Source of the DNA: JASLDZ01 sp964244065
Lineage (GTDB): Bacteria; Pseudomonadota; Alphaproteobacteria; Caulobacterales; Caulobacteraceae
Direction: 5' to 3'
DNA: 64,000 bases
NCBI GenBank assembly: GCA_964244065.1
Contig: CAXTHH010000001.1
Location: 124,001-188,000 of the forward strand
A program made the translations under genes and the position numbers. How positions within the stretch are numbered: position 1 is the first letter of the stretch; each line of letters opens with the position of its first letter. Shown piece after piece: positions 1 to 9,809 of the stretch. Under the pieces are notes generated by a model. The model did no database searches. It was not told the origin of the DNA and worked only from the letters and a program-made list of their open reading frames with translations.

Positions 1-310
1 GTCCGCCCGTCATGGGCAGCGGCCGCCAGGCGAGGGCGACGGGAAGCGGCAGCGTCGGCGCGGCGCTCTGCAGCGGGGCGACGCTGGCCGCCACGCAGAA
101 CTCGCACGCCTTGTGGGCCTTGTGGTCCTCCGCCGGCGCGGAGCCGTGGTCCATGCCGGCCATGGTCCCGCCCATGTGGCAGGCGGGCGCCCTCGGCGCC
201 GCCTCGGCGGCCTGCATGACGTTGGAGCGCACGCCGGCGAGCGTCAGCAGCGCCACCGCCAGCAGGGCGGCGACGTGGCTGAAGGCGCTGCGCTGGCGGC
301 CCCGGGTCAT
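1..310 (-). CDS. Small DUF2946-like protein, C-terminus cut by window edge
   Basis: Reading the minus strand from the ATG at 310 gives an open frame of 103 codons with no stop before the edge. An N-terminal hydrophobic segment (residues about 9-25) suggests a signal peptide or membrane anchor. It is followed by a Met/His-rich stretch (CHMGGTMAGMDHG) and a CxxC pair in ACEFCVAAS. This arrangement resembles the DUF2946 family, small proteins often found near copper genes; the resemblance is from memory. Metal binding by the His/Met/Cys residues is inference. The third codon positions are strongly GC, as in real genes here. Confidence 0.6.
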   Translation of the reverse strand, partial: MTRGRQRSAFSHVAALLAVALLTLAGVRSNVMQAAEAAPRAPACHMGGTMAGMDHGSAPAEDHKAHKACEFCVAASVAPLQSAAPTLPLPVALAWRPLPMTGG

Positions 311-375
311 CCGCTCGCGGTGTGCTCCCGGCCCCGACTCCGCGTCAAGCGTCGCCCCACCTTCGCCGGCGCGCG

Positions 376-999
376 CTACCCTCCGGTCAGGCGCAGGAAC
401 TCCTGCCGCGTGCGGTGGTCGTCGCGCACCACGCCGGAGAGGTAGCTGGTGGAGAGCCGGCTGCCCCGCGTGTTGACCCCCCGCAGGGTCATGCAGCTGT
501 GCTCGGCCTCCACCACGACGCCCACGCCGTGGGGTTGCAGGACCTCCTCGATGGCGCGGCCGATCTCGGCGGTCATCTTCTCCTGAATCTGCAGGCGCCG
601 GGCGAACCCGTGCGTCACTCGGGCCAGCTTGCTGATGCCCACCACGCGGTTGCGCGGCAGGTAGCCGATGTGCGCCCTGCCGATCACCGGCAGCATGTGG
701 TGCTCGCAGCAGCTCACGAAAGGGATGTCGTGCAGCACGATCAGCTGATCGTAGCCGCCCACCTCGTCGAAGGTGCGGCGCAGGTACTCGCGCGGGTCGG
801 TCTCGTACCCGGCGAACAGCTCGCGGTAGCTGCGGGTCACCCGGCCGGGCGTGTCGAGCAGGCCCTCGCGCTCCGGATCGTCGCCGGCCCAGCGGAGCAG
901 GGTGCGCACCGCGGCCTCCGCCTCCGCCGCGCTGGGGCGCTCCGTCTTCAGCTCGCGCGGCGGCAGCTCGCCGGAGACGTCGTCGAGGTCTTCTTCCAT
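376..999 (-). CDS. folE: GTP cyclohydrolase I
   Basis: It converts GTP to 7,8-dihydroneopterin triphosphate, the first step of tetrahydrofolate synthesis, in the cytoplasm. At 207 aa it has the family's usual length. The zinc-site motif CEHHMLP lies at residues 98-104, so Cys98 and His101 are the predicted zinc ligands, with Cys169 in EAEHSCMTLRG as the third. HGVGVVVEAEH and the substrate-pocket segment are intact. The ATG at 999 is the first start before MEEDLDDVSGE. folA and thyA, later steps of the folate cycle, lie about 25 kb away, so this is not a folate operon. Confidence 0.97.
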   Translation of the reverse strand: MEEDLDDVSGELPPRELKTERPSAAEAEAAVRTLLRWAGDDPEREGLLDTPGRVTRSYRELFAGYETDPREYLRRTFDEVGGYDQLIVLHDIPFVSCCEHHMLPVIGRAHIGYLPRNRVVGISKLARVTHGFARRLQIQEKMTAEIGRAIEEVLQPHGVGVVVEAEHSCMTLRGVNTRGSRLSTSYLSGVVRDDHRTRQEFLRLTGG

Positions 1000-1046
1000 A
1001 CGGCGCAGCTAGGGCGCGGGCGCCGCCGCGGCAAGGCGGGGCGGGC

Positions 1047-1487
1047 TCAGCCCTGGCGGACCACGGCCGTGTTGCCCGCTCCGGACTGGACGACCCGGGC
1101 CCAGGCGCCCGGCGCGCCCTGGACCACCAGGGCGCGGTTGTCGCGCCCGGTCTGCTCGACGGACGCCCAGGCGCCCGCCGCGGACTGCAGCACCGCGGCG
1201 GTCAGCGAGGTCCCCTCCTGGATCACGCGGGCCCAGGCGCCCGGCCCGCTCTGGACGAGCTGGATGCGGTCGCCCGCCCCGCGCTGGAGCAGGCGCGCCT
1301 CGGCGCCCGGGCCCTGCTGGAGAGCGGCGGCGTCCAGGTCCGCGCCGATCTGTTCGAGCGCCAGCACCGGGGCCGCCCCGCCGCCCACCTGCTCCACCAT
1401 CGCGGGGTCGGCCGCGAGCGCGGGGGCCGGGTGGACGGTCGGACAGGCGGCCAGCAGGGCGGCGGCGAGGAGCCGGAGGCGCGTCAT
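1047..1487 (-). CDS. Curlin-repeat protein, putative lipoprotein or amyloid subunit
   Basis: The 146-aa product begins with a signal sequence that carries a lipobox-like LAAC (residues 12-15); cleavage after ALA near residue 25 is an alternative. The rest is a tandem array with an 11-residue beat in which hydrophobic-x-Q-x-G/A recurs: VVQGAPGAWARVVQSGAGNTAVVRQG at the end, with VEQTGRDNRALVVQ before it. This is the pattern of curlin (CsgA/CsgB) repeats, which fold as stacked beta strands in functional amyloid. No csg secretion gene is visible nearby. A surface fibre or adhesin role, perhaps like the curlin-related holdfast protein HfaA, is inference. A TTAAC motif lies at 1523, upstream of the start. 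Confidence 0.75.
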   Translation of the reverse strand: MTRLRLLAAALLAACPTVHPAPALAADPAMVEQVGGGAAPVLALEQIGADLDAAALQQGPGAEARLLQRGAGDRIQLVQSGPGAWARVIQEGTSLTAAVLQSAAGAWASVEQTGRDNRALVVQGAPGAWARVVQSGAGNTAVVRQG

Positions 1488-1546
1488 GGCCGCAGCCTGG
1501 CCCGCCCGGGCTCACCGCCCCGTTAACGGCCGCGGGCGGGGCGGCG

Positions 1547-2914
1547 CTAAGCCCCCGTGCGCGCGGGGTGCAGCGTCGCGGCGAAGGTCTCCAGCGTCGC
1601 CTTCCAGCCGAGCCGGCGAGCCCGGGCGATGGCCGCCGGCTCGCCGCCCACCGCGGTCAGGGGTGCGGCGGGTTCGTAGCCGGGGCCGCCGAGCGCGTGC
1701 CCCGCGTGCGGCTCGACCACCAGCACCGTGGGCAGGCCGGCCTTGCGGCGGGTGGCCGCGACGGCCTCGGCCATCTCCGCAGAGGGCCAGATCCGGTCGT
1801 CGCCCCCGCCGATCAGCACCAGCGGCCCCTTGAACCGCTCGACGGGGATGCGGGCCGCCGCGAGGTCCTCCGGGTGCGCCTTGCGCCCGGCGTCGTGCAC
1901 GCGGCGCAGGTTCATGGGCTCGCGCCGGGCGGCCTTGGCGAGCTCGGCCTCCATGCCCTCGTAGCGCGCGAACGGCAGGCCCTGGCCGTTCCAGGCGAAG
2001 GAGGCTGCGGACGGGCCGGCCTTGCCCCAGCCCTCCCAGACCACGTCGGTGGGCACCACGGCGGCGACGGCCTTGATCCACGGGAAGCGGCTGGCGGCGA
2101 TCAGGGCGAACTCGGCGCCCTTGGAGGCACCCCAGACGCCGATGCGCCCGGCGTCCACGTCCGGCCGCACCGCCAGCCAGTCCCGAACGGCGGCGAGCCG
2201 GTCCACCGGGATGTCGACGAAGGCGTGCGGCAGCGTGGGCAGGCGGTCGGCCGGGTTCCAGCCCGGATCGTAGTAGGGCAGCCCCAGCACCGCATAGCCC
2301 AGCGCCGCGAAGCGAGGCGCATAGGCCTTGACCGTGCCGGACCCGCCCTCCGACCCGCCGAGCACGATGAGCGCCGGGCGCCGGCCCGGACCGCGCGGGT
2401 GCACGAACACCGCGCCCGGGAATGCGGCGACCGTCTCGGTCACCAGCGCCTCGGTGTCCGGCGCGGCGCGGGACTCGGCGGCCGCCACCGCCGCGCCGTC
2501 CACCAGCGCCTGGACCCGGACGCGGCCGGGCGAGGGGTCCGCCGCCTCCGCCGCGCGCGCTGGCTTGGCCGCCCAGAACAGGCCGGCCTTGTCGACGCCC
2601 GCATAGTCCCCCGCAAGGGGCGCCGCGACCGCCACGTCCACCCGCCCCCGCGCGTCCGCCCTGAAGCGCGCGCGCGCCACATAGGCTTGGCCGGGCGCCG
2701 CCGCGGGGCTGAAGTCGACCCCCTTGACGATGCGCGTCGAGACCAGCTCGACCTCCTGGCCCGGCCTGAGCCCGCTCAGGCGGACGGGCGCCGGGTCGGC
2801 TGCGCCAAGATCGGTGGGCGCGGTCAGCCGCGGGGCGGCGACCGCCGGGGCCGCGACGGCGGACAGGGCGAGGGCGAGGAGGAGGGGGCGCAAGGCGGAC
2901 GGCTCCGGCGACAA
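1547..2914 (-). CDS. Acyl-CoA thioesterase/BAAT-like secreted hydrolase
   Basis: The protein (up to 455 aa) has an N-terminal signal peptide (LRPLLLALALSAVAAPAVAA), then a beta-sandwich-like region (APVRLSGLRPGQEVEL) typical of the acyl-CoA thioesterase/BAAT N-terminal domain. A C-terminal alpha/beta hydrolase domain follows, with LGGSEGG, the nucleophile elbow GVWGASKG (Ser, as in thioesterases, rather than the Cys of BAAT) and a late HAGHAL histidine. The substrate is unknown. The frame opens with TTG at 2914, and another TTG at 2893 just before the signal peptide is equally possible. Neither has a clear Shine-Dalgarno sequence. Confidence 0.8.
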   Translation of the reverse strand: MSPEPSALRPLLLALALSAVAAPAVAAPRLTAPTDLGAADPAPVRLSGLRPGQEVELVSTRIVKGVDFSPAAAPGQAYVARARFRADARGRVDVAVAAPLAGDYAGVDKAGLFWAAKPARAAEAADPSPGRVRVQALVDGAAVAAAESRAAPDTEALVTETVAAFPGAVFVHPRGPGRRPALIVLGGSEGGSGTVKAYAPRFAALGYAVLGLPYYDPGWNPADRLPTLPHAFVDIPVDRLAAVRDWLAVRPDVDAGRIGVWGASKGAEFALIAASRFPWIKAVAAVVPTDVVWEGWGKAGPSAASFAWNGQGLPFARYEGMEAELAKAARREPMNLRRVHDAGRKAHPEDLAAARIPVERFKGPLVLIGGGDDRIWPSAEMAEAVAATRRKAGLPTVLVVEPHAGHALGGPGYEPAAPLTAVGGEPAAIARARRLGWKATLETFAATLHPARTGA

Positions 2915-2965
2915 AGGACGGCCAAGCTGCCGCTACGCCCCGGGGTCCGGTCAAGCCGGCCACGC

Positions 2966-2982
2966 CTTACTTCGCGTTAACC
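2966..2982 (+). promoter_or_regulatory. CtrA-like half-site motif upstream of fliQ
   Basis: CTTA-N7-TTAACC lies about 55 bp before the fliQ start. In Caulobacter the fliQR operon is an early flagellar operon under CtrA, whose consensus is TTAA-N7-TTAA. Here only the downstream half-site is perfect. The block CGCG(C)TTAACCCT is shared with the region before ftsW (53218-53229). Confidence 0.4.
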
Positions 2983-3033
2983 CTCCGCCCGGCAAACCTT
3001 GCCCAGGCGCATGCCCGCGCCTGGAGCTTCCCC

Positions 3034-3297
3034 ATGAACGGCGCGCAGGTGCTGGACGTCGGCCGCGACGCGATCTGGCTCACGCTGGAGCTGTCCGCGC
3101 CCATCCTGCTGGTGGGGCTGATCGTGGGGGCGGGCATCGGCCTGTTGCAGGCGCTGACGCAGGTGCAGGAGCAGACCCTGGTCTATGCGCCCAAGATCCT
3201 CGCCATCTTCGTCTCGCTCCTGCTGTTCCTGCCGCTGATGGGCATGCTGATGAGCGGCTTCATGCGCCAGATCGCGGCCCGAATCGCGGCCATGTAG
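3034..3297 (+). CDS. fliQ: Flagellar biosynthesis protein FliQ
   Basis: This 87-aa inner-membrane protein has two transmembrane helices (about residues 17-38 and 53-73). It is a component of the flagellar type III export gate, with FliP and FliR. The sequence LVGLIVGAGIGLLQALTQVQEQTL is the hallmark FliQ segment and the length is standard. It is first in a plus-strand run with fliR (21-nt gap) and flhB (3-nt gap). fliP is not adjacent. The ATG at 3034 is the only sensible start. Confidence 0.96.
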   Translation: MNGAQVLDVGRDAIWLTLELSAPILLVGLIVGAGIGLLQALTQVQEQTLVYAPKILAIFVSLLLFLPLMGMLMSGFMRQIAARIAAM

Positions 3298-3317
3298 CGC
3301 CAGAGGAGGCGCACGCC

Positions 3318-4082
3318 GTGGAGAGCTACGCGCTGCCGGCGCAGGTGTACGGGGCGGGACTGGTGTTCGCGCGCACGGGCGCCTTCGCCATGTTGATCCC
3401 GGGCGTGGGCGAGAACGGGGTGCCGCCGCGCATTCGCCTGTCGTTCGCGTTCCTGTTCGCGCTCGTGCTCTACCCCGTGGTGCGCGACCGGCTGCCGGCC
3501 GTGCCGGCCACCGTGGGCGGGATCGGCGCGCAGGTGGGGATAGAGGTGGTGCTCGGCCTGGCCATGGGCACGCTCCTGCGCCTGTTCCTGCAGACGCTGG
3601 CCGTGTCGGGCGAGATCGTGTCGCTGCAGACCACCCTCTCGTTCGCGCAAACCACCAACCCGCTGCAGGCTCAGCCGACCACCACCGTCAGCACCTTCCT
3701 GACGCTCCTGGGTCTTACGCTGATCTTCGCCACCGGCCTGCACCAGAGCTTCCTAGCGGGGCTGGCGCACAGCTGGGACCTGTTCCCGGCGGGGCGGAGA
3801 ATCGACGTGCGCCAGTTTGGGGCCCTGGCGGTGGAGACCTTCGGGCGGACCTTCGCGCTCGGCGTCCAGCTGTCCGCGCCGGTGATCGTGTTCTCGTTCG
3901 TGTTCAACGTGGCGGCCGGGTTCATCGGCCGGGCCATGCCGCAGTTCCAGGTGTTCTTCGCAGCGACGCCCCTGCAGGTGCTGCTGGGGCTGTCGGTGTT
4001 CGCGCTGGGGCTCGGCGTGTTCGGCCTCGTGTGGCTGGACGCCTTCGGCGCCTTCTCCGCGCGCTTCGCCGGGGCGGGCTGA
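3318..4082 (+). CDS. fliR: Flagellar biosynthesis protein FliR
   Basis: The 254-aa polytopic membrane protein forms the flagellar export gate with FliP and FliQ. Matching features are the N-terminal FARTGAFAMLIPGVGE, the central LQTTLSFAQTTNP and six or so hydrophobic helices. The reading frame is open far upstream, but the GTG at 3318 is preceded by a strong AGAGGAGG at 3302-3309 with 8-nt spacing and gives the family's usual length, so that start is preferred. It lies between fliQ and flhB. Confidence 0.95.
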   Translation: MESYALPAQVYGAGLVFARTGAFAMLIPGVGENGVPPRIRLSFAFLFALVLYPVVRDRLPAVPATVGGIGAQVGIEVVLGLAMGTLLRLFLQTLAVSGEIVSLQTTLSFAQTTNPLQAQPTTTVSTFLTLLGLTLIFATGLHQSFLAGLAHSWDLFPAGRRIDVRQFGALAVETFGRTFALGVQLSAPVIVFSFVFNVAAGFIGRAMPQFQVFFAATPLQVLLGLSVFALGLGVFGLVWLDAFGAFSARFAGAG

Positions 4083-4085
4083 GCC

Positions 4086-5195
4086 GTGGCCGAGGAACGC
4101 GACAGGTCGCAGCAGACGGAGGCCCCGAGCCAGCGCAAGCTGGACGAGGCCCGCCGCAAGGGCGACGTGGCGAAGAGCCCGGAGGTGCCGGCCGCCCTGT
4201 CGCTGGCCGCCGCCATCGGAGCGCTGGCCGTGCTCGGGCCGTCGGCCATGCGCGGGGCGGCGGACGCGCTGCTGCCCTTCCTCGCCCACCCGGACACCAT
4301 GGCGGTGGCCGGCGGCGGAGGCCAGGCGGTGCTCGCCCACGCGCTGGCGGCCGCCTGGCCGTTCGCGGCCATCATGGCGGCGGCGGCGGCCGCGGGCGTG
4401 GCGGGCGGCCTGGTCCAGACGGGGCTGATCTGGGCGCCCGACAGGCTGAAGCCCGACCCCTCCAAGGTGAACCCCTTCGCCGCGCTCGGCCGCATGTTCG
4501 GGCCGGACGCCCTGGTCGCCTTCGCCAAGGCGGCGCTGAAGGCGACGGCGGCGGGCCTGTGCTGCTGGTTCGCGCTGAAGCCCCACCTGGCGGACCTCGG
4601 CGGCTACGGGCAGCTGGACGTGGCGGCCATCCTGCCCGTCTCCGCCGGCCTGATGCGCGGCGCGGCCGTCGCCGTGCTGGCGGTCATGGCCGTGCTCGCC
4701 GGGGCCGACTGGCTGTGGACGCGCTTCCGCTGGATCCAGCGGCTCAAGATGACGCGCGAGGAGGTCAAGCACGAGCACAAGGACCAGGACGGCGACCCCC
4801 ACGTGAAGGCGCGCCAGAGGCAGATCCGCGCCCAGCGCGCCAAGAGCCGCATGGCCCAGGCCGTGCCCGCCGCCACCGTCGTCGTCATGAACCCGACCCA
4901 CTACGCCGTGGCCCTGCGCTACGATGCGGACGCGGACGCCGCCCCGGTGTGCGTGGCCAAGGGGCTGGACGGCCTGGCCCTGCGCATCCGCGCCATCGCG
5001 GAGGAGGCCGGCGTGCCGGTGGTCGACGACCCGCCGCTGGCGCGCACCCTGCACGCCGCGCTCGACATCGACGAGGCGATCCCCCGTGAGCACTACGAGG
5101 CCGTCGCCAAGCTGATCGGATTCGTCATGGGCCGCCGCTCGCCGCCTCGCGCCGCCGCCGCGGCGCCGCGTCCGCTCGCGCCGGCGCGTCCGTGA
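4086..5195 (+). CDS. flhB: Flagellar export switch protein FlhB
   Basis: The 369-aa membrane protein switches the flagellar export apparatus from rod/hook to filament substrates. Its N-terminus (SQQTEAPSQRKLDEARRKGDVAKSPE) is characteristic. Four hydrophobic segments follow, then a cytoplasmic domain with the self-cleavage motif NPTH (Asn269-Pro270). The C-terminal tail is Ala/Pro/Arg-rich. The start is GTG at 4086, three bases after the fliR stop. Confidence 0.96.
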   Translation: MAEERDRSQQTEAPSQRKLDEARRKGDVAKSPEVPAALSLAAAIGALAVLGPSAMRGAADALLPFLAHPDTMAVAGGGGQAVLAHALAAAWPFAAIMAAAAAAGVAGGLVQTGLIWAPDRLKPDPSKVNPFAALGRMFGPDALVAFAKAALKATAAGLCCWFALKPHLADLGGYGQLDVAAILPVSAGLMRGAAVAVLAVMAVLAGADWLWTRFRWIQRLKMTREEVKHEHKDQDGDPHVKARQRQIRAQRAKSRMAQAVPAATVVVMNPTHYAVALRYDADADAAPVCVAKGLDGLALRIRAIAEEAGVPVVDDPPLARTLHAALDIDEAIPREHYEAVAKLIGFVMGRRSPPRAAAAAPRPLAPARP

Positions 5196-5277
5196 GCCTA
5201 TCGTCCGCCCCGGTGGTCCAGGCCTGCGCCGCAGGCCCGCGCGGGCGCTTCGACCGGGCCGGGAGGTCCTGAGCTCT

Positions 5278-7365
5278 ATGGCCGACTCCGCCGCCGCCCG
5301 ACGCCCCCGCCGCGGGCCGGACCCCTTCGCGCTCGGCGCGGTCGTCTTCCTGATGATGTCGCTGGTGTTCGCCGCCTATCCGGCGCTGAGCGGGGGCGCG
5401 ATGACGCCGGCGGCGCTGCTGCTGCTGATCGGCATGGCCGGCGCCGCCGTGTTCGTGGTGGTGCTGTTCAGCCTGGACGCCCGCGCCGAGCGCGCCTCCG
5501 ACCCCGACCGCCGCACCGCCGAGCTGGTGGAGGCGCTGGGCGAGGCCGCCGCCGTCGCGCGCGCCGACGGGCGCATCGACGCCGCCAACGCGGGCTGGCG
5601 CGCCCTGTGGTCGGGCGACGCGCGCCGGCTGCCGCGGGCGGCGGGGGGGCTCTACGCCGCCCTGGCCGCCGGCCGTAGGGACGGTCAGGGCGAGGCGGCG
5701 GTAGCCACGCGCGACGGCCCTCGCCGCGCCTGCGTCTCGCGCCTGGGTGGCGAGCGGCTGCTGGTGCGCCTGCTGCCCGCCGCCGCCGAGCCCGCGCGGC
5801 CCGTCGCGCTCGAGGCCGTCCCGACGCCCCTCTCGACGCCGGCCGCCGATGCTCCGGTGGCGCTCGACGCCTTCGCCGTGGCCGCGCCGTTCGGCGCCGC
5901 GCTGCTGGACGGCTCGGACCCGTTCGAGGCGGAAGTGATGCAGGTCAACGGCGCGCTCGGCGCCATGACGGGCGGCCGCGCCCGCCCGGGCGCCACGCTC
6001 GGCGCGCTGATCGAGCCCGCCAGCCGGGCGGAGGCCGCCCAGCGCCTCGCCGCCGGTCGCGCCGGCCCGGTGGAGGTGCGCCTCGCCGGCGGCGCCTCCC
6101 CGCGCGTGGCGCACCTCTACCTCACCGCCGCCGAGGGCCGGACGCTCGCCTACCTGTTGGACGTCACCGAGCAGAAGCAGCTGGAGCTGCAGCTCGGCCA
6201 GAGCCAGAAGATGCAGGCCATCGGCCAGCTGGCCGGCGGCGTGGCGCACGACTTCAACAACCTGCTCACCGCCATCCAGCTGCGACTGGACGAGTTGCTG
6301 CACCGCCACCCCGTCGGCGACCCCAGCTACGAGGGGCTGAACGAGATCCGCCAGACCGCCGTGCGGGCCGCCGACCTCGTCAAGAAGCTCCTGGCCTTCT
6401 CGCGCAAGCAGACCGTGCAGCGCGAGACGCTGGACCTCGGCGACCTGATCCGGGAGTTCGAGCTGCTGCTGCGCCGCCTGCTGCGCGAGGACGTGCGCCT
6501 CACCACCGAGCAGGGTCGCGACCTGCCCCTGGTGCGCGCCGACAAGGGCCAGCTCGAGACCGCGGTGATGAACCTGGCGGTGAACGCCCGCGACGCCCTG
6601 CGCAGCCACGGCACTCACGACGGCGAGCCCGCCGCCGTGCGCATCCGCACCGCTCGCGCCACCCAGGCCGAGGCCCTGGCGCTCGGCTGGCCGGAGGCTC
6701 CGGCCGAGGGCGGCGCGATGATCGAGGTGGCGGACAACGGCCCCGGCATCGGCCCGGAGGCGATGCAGAAGATTTTCGAGCCCTTCTTCACCACCAAGCC
6801 GGTGGGGGAGGGGACGGGCCTGGGCCTCGCCACCGTCTACGGCATCGTCAAGCAGGCGGACGGCTGGATCCATGTGGACAGCGCGCCCGGCCGCGGCGCC
6901 GCCTTCCGCATCTTCCTGCCCATCCATCAGCCGCGCGACGCGGAGGCCGCCGCGCCCGCGCCCAAGCCCAAGCCGCAGCCGCGCGACCTTTCCGGCGTAG
7001 GGCGCATCCTGTTCGTGGAGGATGAGGACGCCGTGCGCGTGGTCGCCGCCCGCCTGCTGCGCGCCCGCGGCTACGAGGTGATCGAGGCGGCGGACGGGGA
7101 GGAGGCGTTGGAGCTGGCCGAGGCGCACGCCGGCAAGATCGATCTGCTCATCTCGGACGTGATCATGCCGGGTCTGGACGGGCCGACCCTGCTGAAGAAG
7201 GCGCGCCCCTTCCTGTCCGGCGCCTCGGTGATGTTCATCTCGGGCTACGCCGAGGCCGAGTTCTCCGACCTGCTGGAGGGGGAGGAGGGGGTGACCTTCC
7301 TGCCCAAGCCCATCGACATCAAGGTGCTGGCCGAACGCGTGAAGCAGCAGCTGCAGGCCGGCTGA
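5278..7365 (+). CDS. cckA: CckA-type hybrid histidine kinase/phosphatase
   Basis: The 695-aa membrane kinase has two N-terminal transmembrane segments (about residues 19-38 and 43-64), a PAS-like middle region and a HisKA H-box (GGVAHDFNN, His324). An ATPase domain (DNGPGIG, GTGLGLATVYGI) and a C-terminal receiver (FVEDEDA, phospho-acceptor Asp627 in ISDVIMPG, Lys in FLPKPID) follow. In Caulobacter, CckA (691 aa) phosphorylates ChpT, which passes phosphate to CtrA and CpdR. The near-identical length and the flhB and recA neighbours support orthology over a generic hybrid kinase. The start is ATG at 5278, 82 bp after flhB. Confidence 0.9.
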   Translation: MADSAAARRPRRGPDPFALGAVVFLMMSLVFAAYPALSGGAMTPAALLLLIGMAGAAVFVVVLFSLDARAERASDPDRRTAELVEALGEAAAVARADGRIDAANAGWRALWSGDARRLPRAAGGLYAALAAGRRDGQGEAAVATRDGPRRACVSRLGGERLLVRLLPAAAEPARPVALEAVPTPLSTPAADAPVALDAFAVAAPFGAALLDGSDPFEAEVMQVNGALGAMTGGRARPGATLGALIEPASRAEAAQRLAAGRAGPVEVRLAGGASPRVAHLYLTAAEGRTLAYLLDVTEQKQLELQLGQSQKMQAIGQLAGGVAHDFNNLLTAIQLRLDELLHRHPVGDPSYEGLNEIRQTAVRAADLVKKLLAFSRKQTVQRETLDLGDLIREFELLLRRLLREDVRLTTEQGRDLPLVRADKGQLETAVMNLAVNARDALRSHGTHDGEPAAVRIRTARATQAEALALGWPEAPAEGGAMIEVADNGPGIGPEAMQKIFEPFFTTKPVGEGTGLGLATVYGIVKQADGWIHVDSAPGRGAAFRIFLPIHQPRDAEAAAPAPKPKPQPRDLSGVGRILFVEDEDAVRVVAARLLRARGYEVIEAADGEEALELAEAHAGKIDLLISDVIMPGLDGPTLLKKARPFLSGASVMFISGYAEAEFSDLLEGEEGVTFLPKPIDIKVLAERVKQQLQAG

Positions 7366-7457
7366 ACGCTTCCTCGCACGGTCGTCAGGACGCCGGCCGC
7401 GACCTCCGGATCGGTGGTCCTTGGCCACGACGTCCGGTTCCGTCGCAGATGTGAAAA

Positions 7458-7472
7458 GAACAGATTGCGAAC
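7458..7472 (+). promoter_or_regulatory. SOS box (LexA operator) of recA
   Basis: GAACAGATTGCGAAC is an exact match to the alphaproteobacterial LexA operator GAAC-N7-GAAC. It lies about 110 bp before the recA start, and a further GAAC follows at 7475. It implies LexA repression of recA that is relieved by DNA damage. Confidence 0.9.
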
Positions 7473-7583
7473 AGGAACGAAAGGTGCACAGATGGGTCGG
7501 TCCGGCCCGCCCGCCCGAGCGATCCCGCTCCCGCCCGCGCCCCCCGGACCAGGGCGGGAATCGTGGCAAAGGGAGGCTCTCCG

Positions 7584-8651
<1,068 letters not shown>

Positions 8652-8816
8652 GGCGGGGCGCGGGCTTGCCGTCCTGACACGTCGGCGTCGCCGCAGGCCC
8701 GGTCGGTGCGGGCGCTCCCGGTCTTCGAACACGAGCCCTCCCCCGGGGGCCCGGCTGGACCGCCTCGCGCACGGACGCCGTCCGGAACGCGGCGGGGGCG
8801 ATTCCAGGGAGCGCCC

Positions 8817-9809
8817 CTACGGATTGCCCTTGCCGCCGTGGGCGCCGAACACGCCGCCCGTGGTGAAGCTCGCCTCGTCGGAGGCGAGGGTCACGTAGAG
8901 CGCCGCCAGCTCGGCGGGCTGGCCGGCGCGCCCCAGCGGCGTCTCCTGCCCGAACTCGCCCATCTTGCCGGGCAGCTGGCCGCCGGCGACCTGCAGGGGC
9001 GTCCAGATCGGGCCCGGCGCGACGCCGTTCACGCGGATCCCGCGCTTGGCCATCTGCTTGGCCAGCGCCTTGGTGAAGATCAGCAGCGCGCCCTTGGTGG
9101 AGGCGTAGTCCAGGAGCTCTATCTCCGGATCGTAGGAGTTCACGGAGAGGGTGTTGATGATCACCGAACCGGGTTTCATCAGCGGGATCGCCGCCTTTGA
9201 AAGCCGGAAGGGTGCGTAGATGTTGGTCTTGAACGTCTGGTCGAACTGCTCGTCCGAGACGTCGAAGATCGACTCCTTGCTCTGCTGGTATGCCGCATTG
9301 TTGACCAGGATATCGAGTCCGCCGAGCTGGGCGGCGGCGGTGGACACCACCTTCTCGCAGGCCTCGCGCGTGCGGATGTCGGCGGGGATGGCGACGGCCT
9401 TGCGGCCGGCCTGCCGGATCAGCGCGACCACGTCCCGCGCGTCGGGCTCCTCCGTGGGGTAGTAGTTGATGGCCACGTCGGCGCCTTCGCGCGCGAAGGC
9501 GATGGCGGCGGCGCGCCCGATCCCGCTGTCGCCGCCGGTGAGCAACGCCTTGCGCCCCGCCAGCTTGCCCGAACCGCGATAGCTGGTCTCGCCGTGGTCG
9601 GGCGGAGGGTTCATGCGCCCGGCCAGCGCGGGCCACGGTTGCCGCTGCTCGGGGAAGGGCTCCCGGCGATACTTGCTGCGCGGATCGACCGCGGGTGCGG
9701 CGGCCGGCGGGCGCCCGCCCGGCTGCGCGGCCGCCCCGCCCGCTGCGGCGGTCACCCCGAGGGCCGCCCCGCCCAGCACCGCCCGCCGGGATGTCTGCTC
9801 GTCGCTCAT
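8817..9809 (-). CDS. Tat-exported SDR family oxidoreductase
   Basis: The 330-aa NAD(P)-dependent short-chain dehydrogenase has TGGDSGIG (cofactor loop), LDILVNNAA, and a Ser...YASTK catalytic pair in NTLSVNSYDPEIELLDYASTK. The N-terminus carries a twin-arginine signal (TSRRAVLGGAALGV) and an Ala-rich h-region, so it is predicted to be exported folded. A linker (FPEQRQPWPALAGRMNPPPDHGE) precedes the core, as in YghA/YdaD-type SDRs. The substrate is unknown. It diverges from alaS across 177 bp. The ATG at 9809 is the start of the Tat signal; the frame stays open further, antisense to alaS, but without coding character. Confidence 0.88.
   Translation of the reverse strand: MSDEQTSRRAVLGGAALGVTAAAGGAAAQPGGRPPAAAPAVDPRSKYRREPFPEQRQPWPALAGRMNPPPDHGETSYRGSGKLAGRKALLTGGDSGIGRAAAIAFAREGADVAINYYPTEEPDARDVVALIRQAGRKAVAIPADIRTREACEKVVSTAAAQLGGLDILVNNAAYQQSKESIFDVSDEQFDQTFKTNIYAPFRLSKAAIPLMKPGSVIINTLSVNSYDPEIELLDYASTKGALLIFTKALAKQMAKRGIRVNGVAPGPIWTPLQVAGGQLPGKMGEFGQETPLGRAGQPAELAALYVTLASDEASFTTGGVFGAHGGKGNP

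Noticed and set aside
2724..3317. Long upstream extension of the fliR frame
   Set aside because: It crosses fliQ and the BAAT-like gene out of frame; the GTG at 3318 has a strong ribosome site and the family's N-terminus.
5125..7569. 814-codon open frame on the minus strand opposite cckA
   Set aside because: It mirrors cckA in a high-GC genome, is rich in His/Gly/Arg/Gln with no domain, and cckA has all its motifs on the plus strand.
8652..8816. Possible small RNA or gene between recA and the SDR
   Set aside because: No conserved structure, start with ribosome site, or convincing hairpin was seen in this 165-bp convergent gap.
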